Shown here: one piece after another, positions 26,899-35,775 of the stretch
Numbering within the stretch: the first letter of the stretch is position 1
Layout of the letters: every line of letters starts with the position of its first letter
Origin: Pedobacter sp. SYP-B3415
GTDB taxonomy: Bacteria > Bacteroidota > Bacteroidia > Sphingobacteriales > Sphingobacteriaceae
Length of the DNA stretch: 64,000 nucleotides
Direction: 5' to 3'
Assembly (NCBI RefSeq): GCF_004138205.1
Contig: NZ_RXNQ01000001.1
Location: forward strand, 164,335-228,334
Notes under the pieces: model-generated
What the model was told of the DNA's origin: nothing
Database searches by the model: none
The model's input: only the letters and a program-made list of their open reading frames with translations
Translations under genes and position numbers: made by a program

Positions 26899-27500
26899 TC
26901 CATTGCGGAACGGTTCACGCCGCCCATCAGCCGCGCCACGTATTTGCCAATAATATCGAACTCCAGGTTTACCAGATCGCCCGGAACGATTTTGCCAATG
27001 CTTGTATGGTCGAACGTGTAAGGAATAATAAACACCGAAAATGACGAGGCTTCTGAATTCACGACTGTGAGGCTGATACCATTTACACAGACAGACCCCT
27101 TCTCGACGGTTACATTGCCGCCTGCAGGATCATAACTGAAACGGAACTCCCAGCTGCCATCCATCTCTTTTACATACTCACATACAGCAGTCTGGTCTAC
27201 GTGCCCCTGCACTATATGACCGTCAAGCCGGGCATTCATCAGCATACAGCGCTCAAGGTTAACCATATTGCCGACCTGTAGCCGGCCCAGAGCCGACTTA
27301 TGAAGCGTTTCTTCGATCGCTGTTACGGTATGCGTATTGCCCTCTACTGCTGTCACCGTAAGGCATACGCCATTGTGGGCCACACTCTGGTCGATTTTTA
27401 AACCTGAACTGATTTCGGATTCGATGATAAAATGAAGGTTGCTGCCCTCGGCACTGATTTCCCGGACTGTACCGAGCGCTTCTATAATTCCTGTAAACAC
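26895..27500 (-). CDS. ribE: Riboflavin synthase alpha chain
   Basis: A 201-residue enzyme of two homologous lumazine-binding barrels, dismutating two 6,7-dimethyl-8-ribityllumazine molecules to riboflavin. It starts MFTGIIEALGTV, the invariant N-terminus; the first barrel has VAHNGVCLTVTAVEG and the second VEKGSVCVNGISLTVVN, and LDGHIVQGHVDQT separates them. Start codon is GTG. It lies 22 bp below the biotin carboxylase gene and may share its transcript; no riboswitch of the FMN type was seen. Confidence 0.93.
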   Translation of the reverse strand: MFTGIIEALGTVREISAEGSNLHFIIESEISSGLKIDQSVAHNGVCLTVTAVEGNTHTVTAIEETLHKSALGRLQVGNMVNLERCMLMNARLDGHIVQGHVDQTAVCEYVKEMDGSWEFRFSYDPAGGNVTVEKGSVCVNGISLTVVNSEASSFSVFIIPYTFDHTSIGKIVPGDLVNLEFDIIGKYVARLMGGVNRSAMD

Positions 27501-27522
27501 GTTTGTCGTCCTAAGTTTTTTA

Positions 27523-29016
27523 TTACCGCAGCTGTCTGCGGTTACGTATCCAATTGTTTTCTGCTGCCTGGGCCGTAGCTGCTACTGGTGCAGATCTGCG
27601 CTCTTTCAGGTAAGACAGGGCGGCAATCGCTGCTACGAGCGCCTCCTCTTCTTCAGAAGCAGTAAGAAATTCCGGCCTAAAAAACTTTTCTACAAAATGA
27701 GTATCAAAGTTTCCCGACCGGAAGGCCTCATGCTGCATGACAAAACTACCAAAGCCAAGCGTTGTTTGTATCCCGGTAATGTCATACTCCGCAATGGCGC
27801 GCTGCATACGGGAAATCGCTTCGTTCCGGTCGCCTCCATATGTAATAAGTTTTGCGATCATTGGGTCGTAGTAGATCGGGATATCCATCCCCTGTTCAAA
27901 ACCATCGTCGACACGTATGCCCGGTCCCTGAGGCGTCTTATAGGTTTGTAAGGTTCCGATGTCCGGAAGAAAGTTATTTGCCGGGTCTTCAGCATATACC
28001 CGCAGCTCAACCGCATGACCGCGTATGCTGAGTTCCTCCTGGTTGAAGCTGACCGGCTCACCCGCTGCGATGCGAATCTGTTCCTTAACCAGGTCGACAC
28101 CGGTGATCAGTTCCGTTACCGGATGTTCCACCTGCAAACGCGTATTCATCTCCAGGAAAAAAAAGTTAAGCTTTTCGTCGAGGATAAACTCAACCGTTCC
28201 GGCTCCCGTATAACTGACCGACCGCGCCACATCGACTGCACACCTCCCCATCTGTTCGCGTAATTCTGGTGTAAGCACCGAAGAGGGGGCTTCTTCGACA
28301 ACCTTCTGATGTCGCCGCTGTATTGAACATTCGCGTTCAAACAGGTGAACAATATTGCCATGGCTGTCGCCGAGCACCTGGATCTCGATATGTCGCGGCG
28401 AGGAGACATACCGCTCAATAAACACTGCGCCATCGCCAAATGCCGTCGTGGCCTCGCTAACCGCCAGCTGCATCTGCTCTTCGAAGCTCCCTGCATCGCG
28501 CACAATGCGCATACCCTTACCGCCGCCGCCGGCTGCAGCTTTGATCAGGATGGGGTACCCGACTTCAGCCGCCCGCGCTTTGGCTTCGGCAACATCAGTT
28601 ACAGCCTGCTCAGTGCCTGGCACCATGGGTATCCCGTATTTTAGTGCCGCGGCCTTCGCTGCCAGCTTGTTTCCCATGATCTCCATAGCCTCTGGCGAAG
28701 GCCCGATCAGGATAAGGCCTGCATCACGAACGGCGCGGGCAAAGGCCGGATTTTCAGATAAAAAACCATAGCCGGGATGAATAGCCTGCGCGCCGGTCTT
28801 CAAACTTGCTGCAATGACCTTATCAATATTCAGGTAAGACTCAGCCGATGCCGGCGCTCCGACGCAAATGGCCTCATCCGCATACCTGACATGCAAGGCC
28901 TCACGGTCGGCATCTGAGAAAATTGCTACTGTAGCGATTCCCATTTCGCGCGCAGAGCGCATAATGCGGAGGGCGATCTCCCCCCTGTTGGCCACAAGTA
29001 TCTTCTCAATTTTCAT
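27523..29016 (-). CDS. accC: Biotin carboxylase subunit of an acyl-CoA carboxylase (AccC family)
   Basis: A 497-residue ATP-grasp enzyme that carboxylates the biotin of a carrier protein. Blocks: KILVANRGEIALRI, HPGYGFLSENPAFARA, the glycine-rich ATP lid KAAAGGGGKGMRIV, RHIEIQVLGD, ERECSIQRRHQKVVEEAPS and FFLEMNTRLQVEHPVTE. It exceeds classical AccC (about 450) by a 45-residue C-terminal tail, and carries YYDPMIAKLITYG and SGNFDTHFVEKFF, closer to propionyl- or methylcrotonyl-CoA carboxylase subunits than to E. coli AccC. No biotin carrier or carboxyltransferase is adjacent; accD is 30 kb away. Which acyl-CoA is served is therefore open. Confidence 0.82.
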   Translation of the reverse strand: MKIEKILVANRGEIALRIMRSAREMGIATVAIFSDADREALHVRYADEAICVGAPASAESYLNIDKVIAASLKTGAQAIHPGYGFLSENPAFARAVRDAGLILIGPSPEAMEIMGNKLAAKAAALKYGIPMVPGTEQAVTDVAEAKARAAEVGYPILIKAAAGGGGKGMRIVRDAGSFEEQMQLAVSEATTAFGDGAVFIERYVSSPRHIEIQVLGDSHGNIVHLFERECSIQRRHQKVVEEAPSSVLTPELREQMGRCAVDVARSVSYTGAGTVEFILDEKLNFFFLEMNTRLQVEHPVTELITGVDLVKEQIRIAAGEPVSFNQEELSIRGHAVELRVYAEDPANNFLPDIGTLQTYKTPQGPGIRVDDGFEQGMDIPIYYDPMIAKLITYGGDRNEAISRMQRAIAEYDITGIQTTLGFGSFVMQHEAFRSGNFDTHFVEKFFRPEFLTASEEEEALVAAIAALSYLKERRSAPVAATAQAAENNWIRNRRQLR

Positions 29017-29086
29017 CTTTTATTTTTTGAACGGTTATCAAACAGGTGTAGAGCCATTCCCCCGGGGTGTCGGGATAGCGTCCAGT

Positions 29087-30115
29087 CTAGTATTCCAAAT
29101 CTAAGATAATTTCTCGTGCCCTGTCCACCTGCGCGCTGCTTACATCCAGATGCGTAACCATCCTGATGCTATGCGGTCCGGTAGCGTTGCAGAGCAGGCC
29201 CTTATCGCCCAGCTGCCGCACCACGTTTTGAGCATGGATACGCGGATCGAGGTCGAAAAGCACGATATTGGTTTCGGCAGGGAGCACAGACCTTACCCAA
29301 TTTGTACCGGCAAGCGCTTCGGCGATGGCGTGCGCATGCACATGATCTTCACGCAGCCTGTCTACATGGTTGTCAAGCGCATAGATCCCTGCTGCAGCAA
29401 GAAAGCCTGCCTGTCGCATACCTCCGCCCATGGCTTTACGAATTTTCTTGCATCGCGCTATCATGTCTTTTGATCCGAGCAGTACAGAACCAACCGGTGC
29501 GCCCAGGCCTTTAGACAGGCAAACTGAAATACCATCAAAATACCGCCCGTACTGTAGCGCTTTGTCGCCGGTAGCCACAAGCGCGTTAAAAACCCGCGCG
29601 CCGTCCAGGTGCAGTTTGATACCCTTTATGCTGCAGAGGTTATGGATCGGCTCGATCTGGTTAAGGTGGTAGCAGGCTCCTCCACCCTTATTCACGGTAT
29701 TTTCAAGTACAACCAGCGTAGAATCGGGATAATGAATATTGTCTTCATTGATTTCCGGTTCGATAAGCTCAGGACTCAGGATGCCCCTGTCGCCGTGAAG
29801 TAACCGCACAGATGCCGCCGAATTCCAGGCAATGCCGCCTACCTCATAGCGGTAAACATGTGCTGTCTGGTCGCAGATCACTTCATCCATGGGCCTGGTA
29901 AAATATTTGATCGCTATCTGGTTGGTCATCGTACCCGACGGGCAAAATAACCCCGCTTCCATTCCGAATATTCCCGCCGCTTTCTCTTCAAGTGCCCGAA
30001 CGGTTTCATCCTCTCCAAACACGTCATCGCCAACTTTGGCGCTGAACATGGCCTCAAGCATTCCGGGCGTGGGCCTGGTAACCGTATCGCTCCTCAGGTC
30101 TATCTTCTCTTGCAT
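29087..30115 (-). CDS. ltaE: Low-specificity L-threonine aldolase
   Basis: A 342-residue PLP enzyme cleaving L-threonine or L-allo-threonine to glycine and acetaldehyde. The N-terminus IDLRSDTVTRPTPGMLEAM is diagnostic; FCPSGTMTNQIA, LHLDGARVFNA (Asp binding the pyridine nitrogen) and SVCLSKGLGAPVGS (PLP lysine) follow. Near-usual length. It is divergent from the BadF-type gene at 30357; one copy of the shared palindrome (30191-30205) lies in the 241-bp gap, 76 bp before this start, so it might also be a target of that site. Confidence 0.9.
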   Translation of the reverse strand: MQEKIDLRSDTVTRPTPGMLEAMFSAKVGDDVFGEDETVRALEEKAAGIFGMEAGLFCPSGTMTNQIAIKYFTRPMDEVICDQTAHVYRYEVGGIAWNSAASVRLLHGDRGILSPELIEPEINEDNIHYPDSTLVVLENTVNKGGGACYHLNQIEPIHNLCSIKGIKLHLDGARVFNALVATGDKALQYGRYFDGISVCLSKGLGAPVGSVLLGSKDMIARCKKIRKAMGGGMRQAGFLAAAGIYALDNHVDRLREDHVHAHAIAEALAGTNWVRSVLPAETNIVLFDLDPRIHAQNVVRQLGDKGLLCNATGPHSIRMVTHLDVSSAQVDRAREIILDLEY

Positions 30116-30190
30116 GTGTTGTTGTATGAATTAGCTGCCGGTTGCGACAGAGACACAAATATTGCTTTTTTCCCGCTTAATTATTTAATA

Positions 30191-30205
30191 GTGTATTTTT
30201 TACAC
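30191..30205. promoter_or_regulatory. 15-bp palindromic operator, copy 1 (GTGTATTTTTTACAC)
   Basis: A GTGTA-N5-TACAC palindrome in the gap between ltaE and the BadF-type gene. It is the exact reverse complement of the site at 32779-32793 in front of pfkA. Two such 15-mers in intergenic DNA next to functionally linked genes are unlikely by chance and suggest one regulator. A looser TACACAT...TTTTACAC arrangement lies at 30274-30297. Confidence 0.6.
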
Positions 30206-30356
30206 AATGAATTCTGTACACACTTATGCAAGATAATTAACAGATAATGAGTTGTTTATTAACACGTCAATAATACACATTTTGATTTTTTTTACACCGG
30301 CGGGTATTTAATTAGAGAATTTTTACTTTTATTGCGCCGTAAAAACTAAAACAAAG

Positions 30357-31214
30357 ATGATAGTAATTGCCGACGGAGGGTCAACTAAAACCAATTGGTG
30401 CCTGATCAATGAAGCAGGACGAAAGATTTATTTCAACACAGAAGGTTACAATCCGTACTTTTCAAAAACCGAGTATATCACCAAATCGCTTAATGAGTCG
30501 CTGCCGGATCACCTGGAGCGGGAGAAGCTGACCGAAGTATATTACTATGGAGCCGGTTGTTCGACCCCTGCGAACCAAAAAATAGTATCTGATGCGATGG
30601 AGAAGGTTTTCGTAAATGCACAGATTCATGTAGGTCATGACCTTCTGGCTTCCTGCCGCGCACTGCTTGGCAACGAAGCCGGATTTGCCGCCATCCTGGG
30701 CACCGGAACAAACAGCTGTCTTTACGACGGAAAGGACATCACGCTGAACATTGATTCTCTTGGCTATTTCCTGGGCGATGAGGGCAGCGGATCTTTCATA
30801 GGCAAACGTATCCTGGCTGATTACATGAAAGGGTATATGCCGAAGGGACTGCGTGAAGCTTTTTACGATAACTATGCCCTGACCAATGAAGATATCTTTG
30901 AACAAATTTACAACAAACCGCTACCAAACCGTTTCTGCGCGAGCTTTAGCAAGTTTTTGTACGACTTCAAAGACAGCTTTGAAGATTATACCTTTGCAAC
31001 GATCGATTATGCCTTCACCGCATTTTTCGAGAACCTGGTGATCCATTACCCGAACTACAAAGACCACAAACTGAATTGCGTTGGTTCGGTTGGTTACAGC
31101 TTCCGCGACATCCTGAGCATTGTAGCAGACCGTTATGAGATGGGCGTCGGCAAAATTATCCGCTCACCGATAGATGACCTGGTAGCCTACCACCTTACAG
31201 CAACCAAGGCTTAA
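30357..31214 (+). CDS. BadF/BadG family ATPase, N-acetylglucosamine kinase-like
   Basis: A 285-residue protein of the ASKHA (actin/hexokinase) fold. The phosphate-1 loop is intact: IADGGSTKTNWCL, residues 4-16, followed by a Gly-Tyr-Asn-Pro segment typical of the Bacteroidota GlcNAc-kinase-like group. VGHDLLASCRALLG supplies the likely catalytic Asp, LGTGTNSCLYDG the phosphate-2 loop, and FLGDEGSGSFIGKRILADY the adenosine side. It should phosphorylate an amino sugar or related sugar in the cytoplasm; substrate unproven. It has its own terminator and a copy of the shared operator upstream. A paralogue lies 3 kb downstream in the pfkA operon. Confidence 0.82.
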   Translation: MIVIADGGSTKTNWCLINEAGRKIYFNTEGYNPYFSKTEYITKSLNESLPDHLEREKLTEVYYYGAGCSTPANQKIVSDAMEKVFVNAQIHVGHDLLASCRALLGNEAGFAAILGTGTNSCLYDGKDITLNIDSLGYFLGDEGSGSFIGKRILADYMKGYMPKGLREAFYDNYALTNEDIFEQIYNKPLPNRFCASFSKFLYDFKDSFEDYTFATIDYAFTAFFENLVIHYPNYKDHKLNCVGSVGYSFRDILSIVADRYEMGVGKIIRSPIDDLVAYHLTATKA

Positions 31215-31231
31215 TTGAAGCACTAAGATAC

Positions 31232-31258
31232 AAACCGGGTTTAGCCCGGTTTTTTTTT
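31232..31258 (+). terminator. Rho-independent terminator after the first BadF-type gene
   Basis: AAACCGGG (31232-31239) pairs with CCCGGTTT (31245-31252) around TTTAG, running into a nine-T tract. Confidence 0.85.
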
Positions 31259-31288
31259 GGCTAGAAGTACCGAGCTTTTAAGCAGGGC

Positions 31289-31835
31289 GACCAAAGAAAA
31301 AGAACAAAGAGGCAAGACCGTTGCTGATTTGAAAGTAAAAAGTTGAAAGTATAAAGCCCTGGGCGCTGCCCCCTCACGAGACCAAAGAAAATGTAAAAAG
31401 GATGAAAGACCGCTCTGAGTTGAAAGTCAAAAGTGAAAAGTTGAAAGCACTGGGCGCCTGACTCCTCACGAGACCAAAGAAAAAAGAAAAAGGATGAAAG
31501 ACCGCTCTAAGTAAAAGTCAAAAGTGAAAAGTTGAAAGCCCTGAGCGCCTAACCCTCACGAGACCAAAGAAAATGGAAAAAGGATGAAGACCGCTCTGAG
31601 TTGAAAGTCAAAAGTGAAAAGTTGAAAGCCCTGAGCGCCTAACCCTCACGAGACCAAAGAAAATGGAAAAAGGATGAAGACCGCTCTGAGTTGAAAGTCA
31701 AAAGTGAAAAGTTGAAAGCACTTGGCGCCTGACCCCTCCACGATACCAAAGAAAAAAGAAAAAGGATGAAAGACCGCTCTAAGTTAAAAGTCAAAAGTGA
31801 AAAGTTGAAAGCCCTGAGCGCCTAAACCCTCAAGA
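31289..31835 (+). repeat. Left array: six tandem units of 90-92 bp
   Basis: Units begin at about 31289, 31380, 31472, 31562, 31652 and 31744, each opening with (G)ACCAAAGAAAA. Each holds a heptad run such as GTTGAAA GTCAAAA GTGAAAA, then a GC-rich block (GCCCTGAGCGCCT) and CCTCACGAG. Units 4 and 5 are almost identical; the first unit is a variant with GAACAAAGAGGCAAGACC, shared with the outermost unit of the right array. No significant ORF runs through it. It fills the gap between the 3' ends of two convergent genes. Confidence 0.9.
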
Positions 31836-31979
31836 CGCCATACTGGCCGAGGGGTTCTGCACCCTGTCCAAATACGAACTACGAATACCTATGTACTACT
31901 GCACGTCTCAAGACTCAAATCTCACATCTCAAATCCAGAAGATGTGCGCCACGTCTAAATACGAACTACGAATACCTAT
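31836..31979 (+). repeat. Left 144-bp end block of the repeat element
   Basis: Begins CGCCATACTGGCCGAGGGGT and contains two copies of a 23-bp direct repeat with core AATACGAACTACGAATACCT (near 31895 and 31957), separated by 7-bp repeats CTCAAAT CTCACAT CTCAAAT. The first 68 bases are identical to the inverted block at 35776-35919. Confidence 0.9.
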
Positions 31980-32009
31980 ATACCGTCTCGACAACCTCCA
32001 GACTGAAAT

Positions 32010-32699
32010 CTAAAAAGATATCTCCTTCCCAAATAACTTAGCGTATTTGCGGCGGTCAAATTTGTACAGGGTAGCAGCGCGGTAGGAAACGCCCTTTTGT
32101 TTTTCGTTGAGTTCGCGGAGTACCGAAAAGCTCAGCATTTTTTTACGAAAATTACGTTTATCGAGTTTTTTGCCCAGGATGAGTTCATAAACATGCTGAA
32201 GCTGTGTAAGCGTGAACTTCTCAGGAAGCAGTTCAAAAGCAATGGGCTGATGTTTGATGCGGCGCTTGATTTTCTCAAGCCCCTTGTCGAAAATTTTCTT
32301 ATGGTCAAAAGCCAGTTTTGGCAGGTCATTAACAGACCACCATACAGCTCGCTTTGCATAACTGGTTACCGGATGAAGCTCTTTCTCGCCGCCCAGGCGG
32401 ATCAGCGCGTAATAGGCAAGCGTAACTACACGACCCTGCGGGTGCCTGCCTGGATCGCCAAAAGCATAGTACTGCTCCATGTAAATATCGCGCAGCCCGG
32501 TAAGGCTGGTAAGAATCGAAGAAGCGGACTGATCCAGGCTCTGATCTTCGCTGACCAGGTTGCCCGGCAAGGCCCACCAGTCTTTGAACGGCTCTTCGGC
32601 ACGCTCTATCAGGAGTATTTTTAACTCACCTCCATCGAAACCGAAAATGACACAGTCAATCGAAAAAACCGAATTGAACTGAGCTAAACCTTCCTTCAA
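32010..32699 (-). CDS. Nudix-type transcriptional regulator (NrtR/AraR-like)
   Basis: A 229-residue protein with an N-terminal Nudix fold (DCVIFGFDGGELKILLIERA, WWALPGNLVSEDQSLDQSA) and a C-terminal winged helix (LPEKFTLTQLQHVYELILGKKLDKRNFRKKM, then GVSYRAATLYKF). This domain pair defines NrtR-like regulators, where the Nudix part senses a nucleotide or sugar ligand; a Bacteroides relative controls arabinose use. The Nudix box lacks the REUxEE residues (SASSILTSLTGL instead), so hydrolase activity is unlikely. The only available start is a TTG at 32699. It is divergent from pfkA with the palindrome between them, making it the obvious candidate to bind that site. Confidence 0.8.
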   Translation of the reverse strand: MKEGLAQFNSVFSIDCVIFGFDGGELKILLIERAEEPFKDWWALPGNLVSEDQSLDQSASSILTSLTGLRDIYMEQYYAFGDPGRHPQGRVVTLAYYALIRLGGEKELHPVTSYAKRAVWWSVNDLPKLAFDHKKIFDKGLEKIKRRIKHQPIAFELLPEKFTLTQLQHVYELILGKKLDKRNFRKKMLSFSVLRELNEKQKGVSYRAATLYKFDRRKYAKLFGKEISF

Positions 32700-32778
32700 A
32701 ATATTTTCTTTAATTTGGTGGACAAAATAAATGCACTTGTTGCAAGATTACACAAAAAATTACAAAAAAAATTACTTA

Positions 32779-32793
32779 GTGTAAAAAATACAC
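32779..32793. promoter_or_regulatory. 15-bp palindromic operator, copy 2 (GTGTAAAAAATACAC)
   Basis: Exact reverse complement of the site at 30191-30205. It sits in the 113-bp gap between the Nudix regulator and pfkA, ending 3 bp before the presumed pfkA -7 element, where a bound protein would block RNA polymerase. A weaker partial copy (ATTACACAAAAAATTAC) precedes it near 32750. Confidence 0.65.
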
Positions 32794-32795
32794 AC

Positions 32796-32803
32796 TATAT
32801 TCG
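32796..32803 (+). promoter_or_regulatory. -7 element (TATATTCG) of the pfkA operon
   Basis: TATATTCG, one mismatch from TAnnTTTG, ends 10 nt before the pfkA ATG, predicting a leader of about 6 nt. The same variant precedes the HAD gene and a TAACTTCG variant precedes fbaA. Confidence 0.4.
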
Positions 32804-32812
32804 TGCTTTCAA

Positions 32813-33799
32813 ATGAAGCCAAATATCAAAAACATAGCTGTACTTACTTCCGGGGGTGACGCGCCGGGAATGAATGCAGGAATCAGAGCGGTGATCCGAA
32901 CCGGGATCTTCCATGGTAGAAATATGTTTGGTGTACAACAGGGATACCGTGGACTGATCGAAAACAATATCATCCCGATGAATGCACGGTCTGTGAGCAA
33001 TATTCTGCACATGGGCGGCACAATTTTGAAAACGGCCCGTTGCCTTGAGTTCAAAACTGACGAAGGTATGGAAACGGCTTACCGTAATCTACAGGCCAAT
33101 GACATTGATGCATTGGTTGTGATTGGTGGCGATGGCACGTTTACCGGCGCCAAGAGGTTTTCAGAAAAATTTGACGTTAAAGTAATCGGTATTCCCGGTA
33201 CAATAGATAATGACCTTTACGGATCTGATTTTACCCTTGGCTACGATACGGCCATCAATACCGTAATTGAAGCCATCGACAAGATCAGGGATACCGCAGA
33301 CTCGCACGACCGGTTGTTCTTTATAGAAGTGATGGGCCGGGATTCAGGCTGCATCGCATTAAGAAGCGGTATTGCGAGCGGCGCAGAAGCGATTCTGTTA
33401 CCGGAAAAATTTACAAGTGTAGAAGACCTGATCTCAAAACTGGAGTGTGGGGCATCTACGAAAAAATCTTCGAGCATCGTTATCGTTGCAGAAGGACATA
33501 AGCACGGAGGTGCCTATGAAATTGCCAAACAGGTTGAGGAACGGTTTGATCACTACGACACCAAAGTGACTATTTTAGGTCACCTGCAGCGTGGTGGCAG
33601 CCCGAGCAGTTTTGACCGTATTCTGGGCAGCAGGCTCGGCTTTGCCGCAGTCAACGCGCTTCTGAACGGTGAAACCCGCCAGATGGTTGGATTAAGGGGC
33701 AATGAAGTTAAGCTGACAAGCCTTGACGAAGCCCTGAACACCCATACCTTCAAGCTGGAAGATGACTTATTGGAAATGGCATCGGTACTGTCGATTTAA
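32813..33799 (+). CDS. pfkA: ATP-dependent 6-phosphofructokinase
   Basis: A 328-residue glycolytic enzyme phosphorylating fructose 6-phosphate. LTSGGDAPGMNAGIRA is the N-terminal nucleotide site; VIGGDGTFTGAK carries the glycine that favours ATP over pyrophosphate; PGTIDNDLYGSDFTLGYDTA contains the catalytic Asp; EVMGRDSGCIAL and HLQRGGSPSSFDRI bind substrate. Length equals bacterial type A1 PfkA. It heads an operon with a BadF paralogue (5 bp gap) and gapA (9 bp gap), and its promoter overlaps the shared palindrome. Confidence 0.95.
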   Translation: MKPNIKNIAVLTSGGDAPGMNAGIRAVIRTGIFHGRNMFGVQQGYRGLIENNIIPMNARSVSNILHMGGTILKTARCLEFKTDEGMETAYRNLQANDIDALVVIGGDGTFTGAKRFSEKFDVKVIGIPGTIDNDLYGSDFTLGYDTAINTVIEAIDKIRDTADSHDRLFFIEVMGRDSGCIALRSGIASGAEAILLPEKFTSVEDLISKLECGASTKKSSSIVIVAEGHKHGGAYEIAKQVEERFDHYDTKVTILGHLQRGGSPSSFDRILGSRLGFAAVNALLNGETRQMVGLRGNEVKLTSLDEALNTHTFKLEDDLLEMASVLSI

Positions 33800-33804
33800 A
33801 GAAC

Positions 33805-34647
33805 ATGACAGCCATTGTATACAGCGGTTCAAGGTTTGCTTACTGGAAAATAACCGACGGCAAAACCCTGGTTGCTGAATGCAGAACAGCTGGTATCAAT
33901 CCCTGCTTCGCTGATAAAAAAGCGACTTTGCAGGTTTTGAATAAAGAAAGTGTGCTGGTAAATTATGCTGAAAACATTCGCAAAATTTACTTTTTTGCAG
34001 CCGGCGCTTCTTCAGCCGCGCGTCAGCGCGAATTGTCTGCCAATCTGAAAGAGTTTTTCCGCAACAGCAGGATCTCGGTAGAAAGCGACATTCATGGCGC
34101 AGCCATCGCGGCATGCGGTGAACAGCCAGGCATTATCTGCACGCTGGGAAGCGGTTCGAACTGTGCATATTTCGACGGGAAAAAGACCAAAAAGAACAAC
34201 TTCGGCCTGGGCTTTGTGCTTGGTGATGAAGGGTCATCAAACAACCTCGGTATTATGCTGATGCGTGATCTGATCGGAGCGAAACTTCCGGCTGATCTTC
34301 AGAAACGGATGGATCATGAGTTCAAGCTTGACCGGACATTGATTCTGGAAAAGGTTTACCGCAAGCCAAATCCGCAGGTGTTTCTAAGTTCCTTTCTTGA
34401 TTTTTATATCAGGAACCGGGAGCATGAGTACATCAGTAAAAATTTGACGCTGTCGTTCAGCCGGTATATTGAAACTTACCTGGCGCCGATGGCAGCAAAA
34501 CATAAAAGCGCCGAGATACATTTTGTCGGTATCGTGGCAGGAAATTTTGGCAAAGAGCTGGAAAAAGTGGCAGATGGGTTTGGATTAAAGATCAAAACGA
34601 TTACCAAGGAACCTATATATAATTTATTAAAATTTTATACAAACTAG
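33805..34647 (+). CDS. BadF/BadG family protein lacking the phosphate-1 motif (possible pseudokinase)
   Basis: A 280-residue paralogue of the protein at 30357. Its ASKHA fold is recognisable from CTLGSGSNCAYFDG (phosphate-2), FVLGDEGSSNNLGIML and VESDIHGAAIA with the putative catalytic Asp. The phosphate-1 loop is gone: where the paralogue has ADGGSTKTNW, this one reads VYSGSRFAYW, losing the metal-binding Asp and the Thr-Lys-Thr. Loss of kinase activity is likely, and a sensory or regulatory role is a reasonable guess given its place between pfkA and gapA. The frame is intact, with normal codon use, so this is not a decaying gene. Confidence 0.78.
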   Translation: MTAIVYSGSRFAYWKITDGKTLVAECRTAGINPCFADKKATLQVLNKESVLVNYAENIRKIYFFAAGASSAARQRELSANLKEFFRNSRISVESDIHGAAIAACGEQPGIICTLGSGSNCAYFDGKKTKKNNFGLGFVLGDEGSSNNLGIMLMRDLIGAKLPADLQKRMDHEFKLDRTLILEKVYRKPNPQVFLSSFLDFYIRNREHEYISKNLTLSFSRYIETYLAPMAAKHKSAEIHFVGIVAGNFGKELEKVADGFGLKIKTITKEPIYNLLKFYTN

Positions 34648-35658
<1,011 letters not shown>

Positions 35659-35699
35659 AGGCAAGCCTGGCTCATAACAGGTTTATATTTGGTTAGATT

Positions 35700-35738
35700 G
35701 GGATAATGCCTGGATAGGGTTATCCCTTCTTTTTTTTA
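35700..35738 (+). terminator. Rho-independent terminator of the pfkA-gapA operon
   Basis: GGGATAA (35700-35706) pairs with TTATCCC (35720-35726) around a 13-nt loop, followed by a long T-rich tract to 35736. Confidence 0.75.
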
Positions 35739-35775
35739 TAGGCCTTCCTGTTGAGATATGAGACCTTAATAGTGG

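Noticed and set aside
31289..31835. CRISPR array
   Set aside because: Units are about 91 bp and the whole unit repeats; there are no short constant repeats separated by unique spacers and no cas genes.
33805..34647. Pseudogene of the BadF kinase
   Set aside because: The frame is intact, spacing within the operon is tight and other motifs are preserved, so selection is still acting.
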